DNA of 64,000 bases from Mollicutes bacterium (GCA_004552445.1 SFOJ01000002.1:21128-85127); one strand, 5' to 3'; shown: positions 50,964 to 61,010, counted from the first letter of the stretch. Translations and numbers: made by a program. The notes: a model not told the origin generated them from the letters alone.

Positions 50964-52988
50964 ATGAAGAATAGTAGTAAAAAAAGAAAGAATATAATAA
51001 TTATATTTACATTAATTATATTAATAGTAGTAGGTTTTTTCGCAACACTATACTATATTACAAGCACAGTAAATAATTATTCATATTCAGAAAAAAAATG
51101 GATAAATGATAATAAAGATAAATCCTTAGATATATATGTAGAAAAAGATTTACCAGTATTTTCCGATAATGGAGATGGAGTTTATTATGAATACCTAAAA
51201 GCATTAAAAGAAAACACAGGTCTTTCAATAAATATAACTACAACTGATAATACAGATGTTAAGTTAAACAATAAGACATCACCAGATTCAGAAGATATAG
51301 TAATCTATAAAGATCACTATGTAGTAATCGGAAAAAAAGACAGTATTAACAAATTATCAGATTTATCAAATAAAGTATTAGGTGTAATAAGTACTGATAA
51401 AGAAATAATAGAAAGAAACCTAACAGAATATCAAAATATCAACATTAAAACATATACAACATTTGAAGGATTAGAAGCTGATTACACAAGTAATACAGTC
51501 GATTATATGATCATTCCAATGTATAAATACTTAGATCAAATAGTAAAAAATGATTATGAAATAGTATTTCATATGGATGGATTATATTCTTACTATTGTT
51601 TAGATTTACCTGAAAATAATGAAATGCTTTCAAATATCTTTGGAAAATTCTATTATAGATGGGAAAATACAGCTAATAAAAAAATAAATGAATATTTTTT
51701 AAATTTATATTATACAACTAAAAATTATACTGAAATAGAAAGAGAATCAATTACAAATGAAGATTTAATAGTAGGATATATTGAAAATCTTCCATATGAA
51801 GGTATGATTAGAAGAAGTTTCACTGGTCTAACAGATACATACTTATCAAAATTTGCTGATATGACAGGTGTAACATATAAATATATAAAATATAATGATA
51901 CTAAAGCATTAGGTGATGCTTTAAATAATAAAAAAATTGATTTAGTGTTAAATTACTACTCACTTGGAAATAATAATTATACAAGTAGTAGAACACTAGG
52001 TCCTACTGAATATGTGGTAATTGCTCATGTAAGCAATAACTTAGTGGTTAATTCACTATATAATTTATTAAATACAGAAGTAAGTATGCTTTCAAGTATG
52101 AACTTAAAATATAACATGGCTAGTAAAAACTTATTTGAAATAAAAGACTATGCTAATGTTAAAACAATGTTAAAAAATATAGATGAAAATTCAGTTATAA
52201 TTATAGAAAAAGAAGTATATGACTATTATAAGGATAGTGAACTTAAAAACTATAGTATTAGATACATTGATAAAGTTAAACTAAATAATTCATTCTTACT
52301 TAATAATGAAAATAAAGCATTTAATAAATTATTCGATTTCTATTTAAGTACCTTAAGTTCAAATGAAGTTAAAAATGAAAGTGTAGTAGGTGTTATTGAA
52401 ACATTAAAAAATAACAGAGTATTTAACTTTATTATGAGTAATTTAATTTGGATAGTATTAGCATTATTAATAATTACATTTATAATTTATGGAATTGTTA
52501 AAAAAGTATTATATACTAAAAAAACTAAAAAAGAAGATAGATTATATTATTTTGATGCAATGACTAACTTAAAAAATAGAAATTATTTAAACGATAATAT
52601 TGATTTTTGGAGTTCTAATAAAGTATATCCTCAAGCAATTGTAGTAATTGATATTAACTCCTTAAAAACATTAAATGATAAATATGGTCATGAAGCAGGA
52701 GATAATCAAATTAAAGCTGTTGCAAGTGTATTAATTAAAACACAAAGAGATAACTCAGAAATTATGAGAACAGATGGAGATGAGTTTATTATTTATCTAA
52801 TAGGTTATGATGAAAAGAAAGTTGGTTCATACATACATAAATTAAATCGTGAATTAATTTCATCATTACCAAACAAAGATTATAGTGTTTCAATTGGTTA
52901 TGCTATGATAACTAATGAACAAACAACTATAGATGATGCAATAAATGATTCGCTTGCAATGATAAAAAAATCTAAAGGAAATATATAA
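50964..52988 (+). CDS. solute-binding-domain receptor diguanylate cyclase (GGDEF)
   Basis: A 674-residue membrane signalling protein. Membrane segment (about 10-31), two tandem periplasmic-binding-like domains (about 45-260 and 265-475; compare LSDLSNKVLGVISTDKE with later LKNIDENSVIIIEKE), a second membrane segment (about 490-512), then a GGDEF domain starting DAMTNLKNRNYLND, with AIVVIDINSLKTLNDKYGHE and MRTDGDEFIIYL. The active loop reads DGDEF in place of GGDEF, a change that may keep or reduce activity. It likely turns a bound solute into c-di-GMP. Stop overlaps the YihY gene by one base. Confidence 0.82.
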   Translation: MKNSSKKRKNIIIIFTLIILIVVGFFATLYYITSTVNNYSYSEKKWINDNKDKSLDIYVEKDLPVFSDNGDGVYYEYLKALKENTGLSINITTTDNTDVKLNNKTSPDSEDIVIYKDHYVVIGKKDSINKLSDLSNKVLGVISTDKEIIERNLTEYQNINIKTYTTFEGLEADYTSNTVDYMIIPMYKYLDQIVKNDYEIVFHMDGLYSYYCLDLPENNEMLSNIFGKFYYRWENTANKKINEYFLNLYYTTKNYTEIERESITNEDLIVGYIENLPYEGMIRRSFTGLTDTYLSKFADMTGVTYKYIKYNDTKALGDALNNKKIDLVLNYYSLGNNNYTSSRTLGPTEYVVIAHVSNNLVVNSLYNLLNTEVSMLSSMNLKYNMASKNLFEIKDYANVKTMLKNIDENSVIIIEKEVYDYYKDSELKNYSIRYIDKVKLNNSFLLNNENKAFNKLFDFYLSTLSSNEVKNESVVGVIETLKNNRVFNFIMSNLIWIVLALLIITFIIYGIVKKVLYTKKTKKEDRLYYFDAMTNLKNRNYLNDNIDFWSSNKVYPQAIVVIDINSLKTLNDKYGHEAGDNQIKAVASVLIKTQRDNSEIMRTDGDEFIIYLIGYDEKKVGSYIHKLNRELISSLPNKDYSVSIGYAMITNEQTTIDDAINDSLAMIKKSKGNI

Positions 52989-53860
52989 TGAAAGAAAAAA
53001 TAAAAGAAATATATAATTTAGTTTTTGGAAAAGAATTGGGAGTACTACCGGGAAACCTAGCATTCTCATTCTTTTTAGCTTTGATACCAATGCTAACATT
53101 AATATTCTTTTTCCTTACACAATTTAATTTACCAATAGATATAATACAAAATTTTTTAACAGAAACATTTCCTCCAGGAGTTGTAGAATTAGTTCAACCT
53201 ATATTTACAGATCAAATAACATTAAGCTCTGTAATTACATTAGCATTTGGACTTATAATCTCAGCAAATGGATGTCATGCAATAATACTTGCAAGTAATA
53301 CAATATTCGAAGTAGAAAATGCTCCATATCTAAAAAGAATGATAAAAGCTTTGATATTAACACTGTGTATAGTATTACTATTTGCATTTATAGTAATAGT
53401 TCCACTATTTGGTAAATCAATTTTAGCGCTAATTGGAACATTTACAGATTTTTTGACAAAACATGTAACATTAGCAAATACAATATATGTTATATTACAA
53501 GTACCAGTATCATTAATATTTGTATATTTCTTCATTAAGCTAGTTTATACTATAGCTCCAGATGAAAATATACCAAGTAAATATATGACAAAAGGAGCAC
53601 TATTTACAACAATAACATGGTTATTACTAACAAATGTATTCTCATATTACATAAATAATATAGCTAAATATGACTTAATATATGGTAATCTTGCTAATAT
53701 AGTTATATTGCTATTATGGTTTTATGGACTTGCATACGTTTTTGTTTTAGGACTTTACCTAAATAAATATAATACAGAAAGTAATATAGAAAAAACAAAT
53801 ACAATTAAATTAGAAGAAATAAGAAAAAAAGTAAAAGATACTAAAAATAACAAGAAATAA
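52988..53860 (+). CDS. YihY/UPF0761 family membrane protein
   Basis: A 290-residue inner membrane protein with about six hydrophobic segments. NLAFSFFLALIPMLTLIFFF early on, SANGCHAIILASNTIFEVEN, and LYGNLANIVILLLWFYGLAYVFVLG at the end are the family's marks (YihY/BrkB-like, formerly described as RNase BN-like). Function unknown. The ATG shares TAATG with the receptor gene upstream, and a terminator follows. Confidence 0.87.
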   Translation: MKEKIKEIYNLVFGKELGVLPGNLAFSFFLALIPMLTLIFFFLTQFNLPIDIIQNFLTETFPPGVVELVQPIFTDQITLSSVITLAFGLIISANGCHAIILASNTIFEVENAPYLKRMIKALILTLCIVLLFAFIVIVPLFGKSILALIGTFTDFLTKHVTLANTIYVILQVPVSLIFVYFFIKLVYTIAPDENIPSKYMTKGALFTTITWLLLTNVFSYYINNIAKYDLIYGNLANIVILLLWFYGLAYVFVLGLYLNKYNTESNIEKTNTIKLEEIRKKVKDTKNNKK

Positions 53861-53884
53861 TGTCTAAATCGACATTATTTTTAT
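53855..53884 (+). terminator. intrinsic terminator after yihY
   Basis: AAATAATGTC (53855-53864) and GACATTATTT (53871-53880), then T. Confidence 0.85.
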
Positions 53885-53917
53885 TTTACATATGCTAAAT
53901 TATAATAGGTGAATAAA

Positions 53918-54100
53918 ATGTTAAAAGTAAAAATAATAGATGAAAATCATGAAAAAGACTTAGAAAGGAGTATAAATACATTTTTAATATCAGGAAGTTA
54001 TGATATAATAGATATACAGTTTAGAACTGCTGTATCAATATTTGGAGACGAGCAAATATATTGTTTTTCAGCAATGATACTGTATAAGGAGAAGGTATGA
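53918..54100 (+). CDS. cse60: sporulation protein Cse60
   Basis: A 60-residue protein: VKIIDENHEKDLERSINTFL and later DEQIYCFSAMILYK, the Cse60 family text. Bacillus subtilis cse60 is made in the mother cell under sigma-E. ATG 53918 follows AGGTG; an upstream in-frame GTG is the ribosome site itself. It overlaps the flippase gene by four bases (ATGA). Third sporulation-linked family in the window. Confidence 0.82.
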   Translation: MLKVKIIDENHEKDLERSINTFLISGSYDIIDIQFRTAVSIFGDEQIYCFSAMILYKEKV

Positions 54101-55731
54101 AAAAAAATTCATTTATAGAAGGAACTATTTTTGCATCACTTTCATTTTTAATAATAAAGTTTCTTGGTGCTATATATGTAATTCCTTTTTATGCTATAGT
54201 AGGAGAACTTGGTGGAGCTTTATATAGTTACGCATATACTGTATATAGTTTAATAATAAATATTTGTACAATTGGTATTCCTCATGCTATAAGTAAAATT
54301 ATAAGTGAATATAATACACTTGAAATGTATGAAGCAAAAGAAAGGACATTCAAGATAGGAAATAAAATAATGGTTATATTATCAACCATACTATTTTTAC
54401 TAATGTTTATCTTTGCAAAACAAGCGGCATACATATTTATAGGTGATATAGATTCTACTGGAAACAGTATAGAAGATGTAGTATTGGTTATTAGAAGTAT
54501 TTCTTTTTGTTTGCTAATAGTTCCATATTTAGCAATAAAGCGTGGATATTTACAAGGACAAAAATTTATAACTGTAAGTACTACAGGAGAAGTAATAGAA
54601 CAAGTAGTAAGAGTTGCTTTTATATTAGTAGGCTCATACTTAGCAATAAATGTATTTAATGCTAAAACCAGCATAGGTGTTGCCATTGCAGTATTTGGTG
54701 CTTTCATAGCAGGACTTGCAGCATATATTTATTTAGACGTCAAAATTCGCAAAAATAAAAAAGAATTTAATATGCCATCTAAAAATCAAAAAGATAAAGT
54801 ATCAAATAAAACAATATTGAAGAAAATAGTTTCATTTAGTATTCCTCTTATGATAGTATCAATTACTACAGATTTATATAATATGACCGATTTATCACTT
54901 ATAATTAGAGGGCTTGGATATCTAGGATATAGTGGCAAAGTAGCAGAAACAATTGGAAGTGTAATGGCGACATGGGCATCTAAAATATGCTTAATAGTAA
55001 ATGCAATAACATTTGGACTTACTATTAATATAATTCCACACATGTCATCAAGTTACGTTAAGAAAGATTATAAAACTATAAATAATCAATTTATAAAATC
55101 AATAGCAATGGTAATAGTAATAGGTCTTCCAATGAGTATTGGTATATCTTTATTAGCAAACGAAGTATATTATATATTTTATGGAGCTAGTGAATATGGT
55201 GGAATAATATTAAGATTACTTCCATATTCGATAATGCTTGGAAATATTAATATGGTAGTAAATACAACACTACAAAGCCTAGATAAATTTAAAACAATAT
55301 ATATAAGTTCATTTACAGGTCTTTTAACAAATGCATTACTTGATATACCTCTAATGATATTATGTGATAAAATTGGAATCTATCCATATTATGGCGCTAT
55401 TATTTCAACAATGATTGGAACAAGTATATCATTAACTATATCATTAAGAAAATTAAAGAAAGATATGAATTTTGAATATAAAGAATTATTAAATATAATA
55501 AAGAAAGCATTATTACCATTAGCATCAATGATAGTAGTAGTATTAATTCTAGAACATTTTATAGGGCCATTATTTACAACAAGAATTACATCTATAATCA
55601 CATGTATCATTTGTGCTGTAGTAGGTGCTATAATATATGGAGTAATATCATATAAAAATAATCTACTTTATAATTCACTTGGTGAAGAATATGTAAATCA
55701 AATACTAAGAAAAATAAAAATAAAAAAATAG
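54097..55731 (+). CDS. SpoVB/MurJ-type oligosaccharide flippase
   Basis: A 544-residue MOP-superfamily membrane protein with 13-14 segments. The start SFIEGTIFASLSFLIIKFLG and then SYAYTVYSLIINICTIGIPH are typical of SpoVB/YtgP members, which flip lipid II or related lipid-linked sugars (MurJ role) or act in spore cortex formation. Which of these holds is not told by the sequence. It overlaps the stop of Cse60, a mother-cell gene in Bacillus; that link favours a SpoVB-like role, as inference. Confidence 0.85.
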   Translation: MKKNSFIEGTIFASLSFLIIKFLGAIYVIPFYAIVGELGGALYSYAYTVYSLIINICTIGIPHAISKIISEYNTLEMYEAKERTFKIGNKIMVILSTILFLLMFIFAKQAAYIFIGDIDSTGNSIEDVVLVIRSISFCLLIVPYLAIKRGYLQGQKFITVSTTGEVIEQVVRVAFILVGSYLAINVFNAKTSIGVAIAVFGAFIAGLAAYIYLDVKIRKNKKEFNMPSKNQKDKVSNKTILKKIVSFSIPLMIVSITTDLYNMTDLSLIIRGLGYLGYSGKVAETIGSVMATWASKICLIVNAITFGLTINIIPHMSSSYVKKDYKTINNQFIKSIAMVIVIGLPMSIGISLLANEVYYIFYGASEYGGIILRLLPYSIMLGNINMVVNTTLQSLDKFKTIYISSFTGLLTNALLDIPLMILCDKIGIYPYYGAIISTMIGTSISLTISLRKLKKDMNFEYKELLNIIKKALLPLASMIVVVLILEHFIGPLFTTRITSIITCIICAVVGAIIYGVISYKNNLLYNSLGEEYVNQILRKIKIKK

Positions 55732-55757
55732 ATATAGAATTTTCTATATCTTTTTAT
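55731..55757. terminator. bidirectional terminator
   Basis: GATATAGAA (55731-55739) and TTCTATATC (55742-55750) followed by five T; A-rich on the other side. Between the converging flippase and acidic-protein genes. Confidence 0.85.
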
Positions 55758-57175
55758 TTCATTCCAAAAGTCTTAAATAATAATGCACCAACTATAAATC
55801 CAATACATATAGTAATTAGAATAACATATATAAGCAAATACTTGTTAGTGAAAGCTGCGCTACCATATTTATATTTTCCAGGATATGAAAGAATAGGCCC
55901 TTCATTTTGTCTAACTAACTCGTTTTCTTCCTCTCTCATTTGTTCTAATAATTCTTTATCTTCTTGAGATCTAACCATTTCTTCAGGAGTACTTCTTCTA
56001 AGAGCTCTTAATTCTTCAAGTGTTAATTCTTCATTGTTTGCAAATTTCATACATAATTTTTCATATTCTTCAGGAGTAAGTACTTTTTCATCTATTTTTT
56101 CTTCTTCTTGAATTTCTTCTGGTTTTACTCCTCTAGCATCATCTTTTAATTCAGGGTCTTCATCATCACTTATTACAGTAGATTCAACATGATCACCTTT
56201 ATCATCAGTAACTACTATATCATTAGTGTTTTCAATAACATGTATTGTTTGATCACTACTATGTGTAATAACATCTTCTTTTCCATCTAATTCAAATTCT
56301 TTACTACTATGAATAAAGTTCATCATATTAACTTCTTCATTATTTAAACTAGATGTTTTAATATCTTCTTTAACATCTAAATTAGTTTCAGGTATATAAG
56401 AGGTAAGTTCGTTAAAGAATGCTTCAGCATCAAGTTTATCACCAGGATTAAGTCCTAAAATAGTTTTTCTATAAACTTCAGAAACATGTTTAGAATCATT
56501 AGTTTCAACTAAATGAACTTGATCTTCTTTGTCAACATACTTAATATATTGAACCCCATTTAAATAAACAATTTGTACTCGTCCTTCTTCATCAAGAACA
56601 TCACCTTTACCATTAATAGGTGTAACTTCATCTTTAACTTCACCAATACCTTTAGCAGTAGAAAGATTATTTAAATATGATTCAATAGCTTGATTATCAC
56701 ATTCAGTTATTAATTCTTCAAGTTCAGCTGCATCTAATATTTCTAAAGCATCCTCACTAAATACTTTTTCATCAAGTCCTTCACCAAGTTTTTCATATAG
56801 TTTTTGAACCATATCTAAATTATCTTTAAGTTCTGGTTTATCTTCTAAATTCAAATTAAATTTTTCAGCTATCTTTCTTGAATAAAATTCAATTAATCCT
56901 TCTTCTAAATATTCACCATATATAATATCTTTAGCTTCATCTTCACTAATATATAATTCCTTAGTACAGGTAATATCTATAACACTTCCAACAACTTTTC
57001 TAATTACTTCACCATAGACATTACTTGGGTCAGCTTTAATAATACTTTCATCCAAAAATTCAGTAGTGTTTAATAGAGTAATTTTATCAGAAGGTAACAT
57101 CTTACCATACTTAGATATAAGAACACGTTTAACTAACGATTCAAATTCTCTTGCTTTTTCTAATGAAATAATCAT
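55754..57175 (-). CDS. acidic, C-terminally membrane-anchored hypothetical protein
   Basis: A 473-residue protein with no recognised family. The first 180 residues are helical (KAREFESLVKRVLISKYGKM), then an internal beta-like part (VQIVYLNGVQYIKYVDKEDQ), a long Glu/Asp/Val-rich low-complexity section (about 280-400), and one membrane segment at the very end (YLLIYVILITICIGFIVGAL). So it is probably tail-anchored with a cytosolic body. GGAGG before the ATG. Divergent from rplI. Confidence 0.6.
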   Translation of the reverse strand: MIISLEKAREFESLVKRVLISKYGKMLPSDKITLLNTTEFLDESIIKADPSNVYGEVIRKVVGSVIDITCTKELYISEDEAKDIIYGEYLEEGLIEFYSRKIAEKFNLNLEDKPELKDNLDMVQKLYEKLGEGLDEKVFSEDALEILDAAELEELITECDNQAIESYLNNLSTAKGIGEVKDEVTPINGKGDVLDEEGRVQIVYLNGVQYIKYVDKEDQVHLVETNDSKHVSEVYRKTILGLNPGDKLDAEAFFNELTSYIPETNLDVKEDIKTSSLNNEEVNMMNFIHSSKEFELDGKEDVITHSSDQTIHVIENTNDIVVTDDKGDHVESTVISDDEDPELKDDARGVKPEEIQEEEKIDEKVLTPEEYEKLCMKFANNEELTLEELRALRRSTPEEMVRSQEDKELLEQMREEENELVRQNEGPILSYPGKYKYGSAAFTNKYLLIYVILITICIGFIVGALLFKTFGMK

Positions 57176-57296
57176 ATATGTTTACCTCCATTATTATTCT
57201 AAAATAAGTATATACTATTTTGGGTATTTTTACAACTTTTTTTTTATTAGTAGGTATGTTATAATATTTATACATTAGTTTGTATGGAGGTGACAT

Positions 57297-57734
57297 ATGA
57301 AAATTATATTTATAGAGGATGTTAAAAAACAAGCAAAGAAAGATGAAATCAAAGAAGTTAAAGATGGATACGCTAAATTCTTAATCTCTAAAAAGTTAGC
57401 AGTACCATACACTGAAAAAAGTATGAATGTTCTTCAAGGAGAAATAGCTGAAAGAAATCTTAAAGAACAAGAATTAATCGCTGAATGTAATAAAATCAAA
57501 AACAAACTAAAAGGTAAAAAGATTGAATTCAAGGTTAAAACTGGTACTAATGATAAAGTATTTGGTACAATAACAGCAAAACAAATTAGTGAAGAATTAT
57601 CTAAAATGGGATATGATATTGATAAGAAAAAAATAATGATAGATGATGAAATCAATTCATTAGGAACTCACATAGTAACAATTAATTTACATAAACAAGT
57701 AAGTTTTGGGATGGATATAGTTTTAACAAAGTAA
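57297..57734 (+). CDS. rplI: 50S ribosomal protein L9
   Basis: A 145-residue L9: N-terminal RNA-binding domain with DGYAKFLISKKLAVPYTEKS, the long connecting helix, and the C-terminal domain ending VSFGMDIVLTK. AGGTG precedes the ATG. TATAAT at 57257-57262 marks the promoter. It leads the rplI-dnaB-M23-rlmH run, seen near the origin in Firmicutes. Confidence 0.95.
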   Translation: MKIIFIEDVKKQAKKDEIKEVKDGYAKFLISKKLAVPYTEKSMNVLQGEIAERNLKEQELIAECNKIKNKLKGKKIEFKVKTGTNDKVFGTITAKQISEELSKMGYDIDKKKIMIDDEINSLGTHIVTINLHKQVSFGMDIVLTK

Positions 57735-57746
57735 TAGGGAGTATTT

Positions 57747-59090
57747 ATGGCAAGACAAGAACCTCAAAATAAAGATGCAGAAATATCAGTACTCGGATGT
57801 GGATTCTTAGAAAAAACAGCATTAGATAGAATTTTAGATGAAGTAACAGAAGAAATGTTTTATGATGAAGCAAACAGAATAATATTTAAAACTATGAAAA
57901 GTCTTCACATAAACAATATACCTGTAGATGTTCAGACAGTATGTAATGAGCTAGATAAGACAAAATCATTATCAAAAGTTGGAGGAGTAGAATATATTAC
58001 AAAAGTAATAGATTCAGTTCCATCCACAGCAAACCTAAGTTATTATATTAAAATAATATTCGAAAAAAGTATACTTCGTAATTTAATAGAAAAAAGCACT
58101 AGAATTCAAGAAGAATGTTATGATGAAAAAGATTCAGTAGTTGATATAGTAGAAAATGCAGAGAGAAATATTCTAAGTGTTTATAATGATAAGCTTGGCC
58201 GTGATATTCAAAGAATACAAGATGTACTTCCAGAAGTACAAAAGAATTTAGAGGCATTAGCTGAATCAACTGATGAATATACTGGTATTAGGACAGGATA
58301 TTATGATTTTGATGCGATGACTCGTGGGCTTCAAAAGAAACAAGTTATAATTATAGCTGGTCGTCCCGGTTGTGGTAAGAGTGCATTCTCACTAAATATT
58401 GGACTTAACGCAGCAATACGCGATAAAAAAAGTGTAGCTTTATTCTCACTAGAAATGGGTGTAGAAGAAATTACAAAAAGAATGTTTGGTTGTGTAGGTA
58501 AAATAGATGGAGATGTTCTAAAAACAGGTAAACTAAAAAACACAGACTGGAAAAAATGGAATGAAGCAATGAGTGAACTATCAGATGCTAAATTCTACGT
58601 AGATGATTCAGGTGGACTAACAGTAAGTGAAATAAGAAGAAAATGTAGAAAATTAAAAAATTCAGATGATGGTTTAGACCTAATAATAATAGATTACTTA
58701 CAATTACTTTCAAGTTCCAGTAAATATGCTGGACAAAGAGTTCAAGAAGTAAGTGAAATAAGTCGTGATATTAAAAAGTTAGCAATGGAATTAGACATTC
58801 CAGTTATAGCACTAGCTCAACTATCAAGAAGCGTTGAACAAAGAAAAGGTGGAGACAATAAACCAAAATTATCAGACTTGAGAGAATCAGGTTCTATTGA
58901 ACAAGATGCTGATATCGTATTATTTTTACATAGCGATGACTATGGAAAATATGATGGTAATGTTAATAGAAAAATAGAATTACTTGTAGCAAAACATAGA
59001 GCTGGTTCAACAGGAACAGTAAATCTATTATTCAAAATGAATACTGGTTCATTTGATAATTATTCAAATAAGGAAGATGGAAATGAATAA
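57747..59090 (+). CDS. dnaB: replicative DNA helicase DnaB
   Basis: A 447-residue hexameric helicase (DnaC in Bacillus naming). N-terminal domain with EPQNKDAEISVLGCGFLEK, then the RecA-type motor: Walker A IIAGRPGCGKSAFSLNI (about 205-221), ALFSLEMGVEEI, Walker B LIIIDYLQLL, and IALAQLSRSVEQRK. Complete. It overlaps the M23 peptidase gene by eight bases. Confidence 0.97.
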   Translation: MARQEPQNKDAEISVLGCGFLEKTALDRILDEVTEEMFYDEANRIIFKTMKSLHINNIPVDVQTVCNELDKTKSLSKVGGVEYITKVIDSVPSTANLSYYIKIIFEKSILRNLIEKSTRIQEECYDEKDSVVDIVENAERNILSVYNDKLGRDIQRIQDVLPEVQKNLEALAESTDEYTGIRTGYYDFDAMTRGLQKKQVIIIAGRPGCGKSAFSLNIGLNAAIRDKKSVALFSLEMGVEEITKRMFGCVGKIDGDVLKTGKLKNTDWKKWNEAMSELSDAKFYVDDSGGLTVSEIRRKCRKLKNSDDGLDLIIIDYLQLLSSSSKYAGQRVQEVSEISRDIKKLAMELDIPVIALAQLSRSVEQRKGGDNKPKLSDLRESGSIEQDADIVLFLHSDDYGKYDGNVNRKIELLVAKHRAGSTGTVNLLFKMNTGSFDNYSNKEDGNE

Positions 59091-60540
59091 AAATGAGTTA
59101 ACAATCTCAAATATATTATTCGGTATATTTGCAATAGGAATAGTTCTTTATATGTGTTTAACCTTTAAACCAGTAGAAAGAACTATAAACAACTATTATC
59201 AAGTATCTCTTGGTGGAGAAAGAATAGGACTAATTAAGTCTAAAGATGAACTTTATAATTTAATAGATGAAGAACAAACAGAATTAAAAGAAAAATACAA
59301 CGTTAGTAAAATTTATCCACCATCAGGTTTAGAAGTACAAAGCGTTAAAACATATAAGACAAATCTTATGACAGCACAAGAAGTCTATGATGATATAAAA
59401 GACTTAGATCCATTCACAATAGAAGGATATGAAGTAACAATTAGTACTGAAGATGATGGTACAACAAAGTTTTATGTTCTTAATAAAGAAGATTTAGATA
59501 AAGCAGTGGAAAATACAGTTACAGCTTTTTTAAGTAAAGAAGACTATCAAAATTATTTAGATGGCAAAACAAAAGAAGCAGATAAAGATGGAGTAGAAGT
59601 AACTGATGTATACTTTGGTGATGATGTAACAATTAAAAAGACATTGATATCAACAGAGAAAGAAATAATAACAAACTCTGATGATTTAAGTATGTACTTT
59701 CTATTTGGTACAACAAATCTTACAAAAAAATATACAGTAAAATCTACTGATACGATAGAAACAATTGCTGAAAAGAACAAACTAGGAGTACAAGATTTCT
59801 TAATAGCGAATCCAGATATAGCTGGAGAAAATGCCTTACTTGCAGTTGGTCAGGAAGTAATCGTAGCTCCAATCAATCCAGTTGCTAAAATAATGGTTGA
59901 TTCATTCGAAACTGAAACTCAAACAATTAAATACGAAACAAAAGTAATTTTAGATAAAACATTAAGTGCTTCAGAAAAATATGTAAAACAAAAAGGATCT
60001 AATGGACTTAGTAAAGTTGTATATGCTACACAAGAGAGAAATGGCGTAATCATGAAATCTAAATTTGTTTCAGAAGAAGTAATAAATGCAGCAGTTGATG
60101 AAATAGTAGTAGTAGGTGCTAAAAATGTAGTTTATGTTGGTAATAATACATATTGGGCATGGCCAACAGTAAAACCTTATAGATTCTCATCAATGTATGG
60201 TTACCGAAGAGATCCAGTTACTGGAAAGCCAAGCTCAATGCATAGAGGTGTAGATATAGTTGGTACACCATCAGATAATATATTTGCTATACAAAGCGGA
60301 ACGGTAATAGCTTCAGGTTATAGTAGTGATATGGGTAACCATGTAGATATAGATCATCATAATGGTTATATTTCTATATACATGCATTTAAAATCTAGAG
60401 TGGTTAAAAAAGGAGATCAAGTGGAGAAAGGACAGCTAATAGGTGTCATGGGTTCAACTGGTAAATCAACAGGTAAACACCTTCACTTAGCAATTAAAAA
60501 GAATGGACATTATATTAATCCACTACTAATATATAAATAA
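59083..60540 (+). CDS. M23 peptidase with LysM and G5 domains
   Basis: A 485-residue envelope hydrolase. One membrane anchor (about 7-27), an alpha/beta stretch, a LysM domain (YTVKSTDTIETIAEKNKLGV, about 220-265), a G5-like beta segment (TIKYETKVILDKTLSASEKY), and the C-terminal M23 domain with MHRGVDIVGTPSDN (zinc His and Asp) and HLHLAIKKNGHY. It probably cuts peptidoglycan cross-bridges (MepM-like). ATG 59083 lies inside the end of dnaB; AAGGAAG is upstream. It overlaps rlmH by one base (TAATG). Confidence 0.9.
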   Translation: MNKNELTISNILFGIFAIGIVLYMCLTFKPVERTINNYYQVSLGGERIGLIKSKDELYNLIDEEQTELKEKYNVSKIYPPSGLEVQSVKTYKTNLMTAQEVYDDIKDLDPFTIEGYEVTISTEDDGTTKFYVLNKEDLDKAVENTVTAFLSKEDYQNYLDGKTKEADKDGVEVTDVYFGDDVTIKKTLISTEKEIITNSDDLSMYFLFGTTNLTKKYTVKSTDTIETIAEKNKLGVQDFLIANPDIAGENALLAVGQEVIVAPINPVAKIMVDSFETETQTIKYETKVILDKTLSASEKYVKQKGSNGLSKVVYATQERNGVIMKSKFVSEEVINAAVDEIVVVGAKNVVYVGNNTYWAWPTVKPYRFSSMYGYRRDPVTGKPSSMHRGVDIVGTPSDNIFAIQSGTVIASGYSSDMGNHVDIDHHNGYISIYMHLKSRVVKKGDQVEKGQLIGVMGSTGKSTGKHLHLAIKKNGHYINPLLIYK

Positions 60541-60977
60541 TGATAAAAATATTATGTGTAGGTAAAATAAAAGAAAAATACTTAAATGATTTAATAAATG
60601 ATTATAAAACTAGAATTACAAAATATCATAAAATAGAAATAATAGAACTTAAAGATAGTAATATAACTAATGAATCAAATGAAATACTAAATCATTTAAA
60701 TGAAAAAGAATTTAACATATGTATGGATATTAATGGAAAAGAATATACATCAGTAGAACTATCAAAAATAATAGATAATACTTTCACAAGCGGTTATGGA
60801 AATATAACATTCATAATAGGTGGAAGTGATGGTATAAACGACTTAGTTAAGAATAAATGTAACCTGAGATTATCTTTTTCAAAACTAACATTTCCTCATG
60901 GATTATTTAGAGGAATATTGTTAGAACAAATATATAGAAGTTTTAAAATATTGAACAATGAAAGTTATCATAAATAG
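60540..60977 (+). CDS. rlmH: 23S rRNA pseudouridine-1915 N3-methyltransferase RlmH
   Basis: A 145-residue SPOUT methyltransferase. MIKILCVGKIKEKYLNDLI start, LNEKEFNICMDINGKEYTS, the SAM knot ITFIIGGSDGIND, and LTFPHGLFRGILLEQIYRSF with KILNNESYHK at the end: the full family set. The ATG overlaps the M23 stop. In many Firmicutes rlmH lies near the origin, as the rplI-dnaB neighbours also suggest. Confidence 0.95.
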   Translation: MIKILCVGKIKEKYLNDLINDYKTRITKYHKIEIIELKDSNITNESNEILNHLNEKEFNICMDINGKEYTSVELSKIIDNTFTSGYGNITFIIGGSDGINDLVKNKCNLRLSFSKLTFPHGLFRGILLEQIYRSFKILNNESYHK

Positions 60978-60991
60978 TGATAACTTTTTAA
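60961..60991 (+). terminator. intrinsic terminator after rlmH
   Basis: AAAGTTATCA (60961-60970) and TGATAACTTT (60978-60987), then T. It includes the rlmH stop codon in the loop. Confidence 0.85.
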
Positions 60992-61010
60992 ATGTAAAAA
61001 TATAATTACT

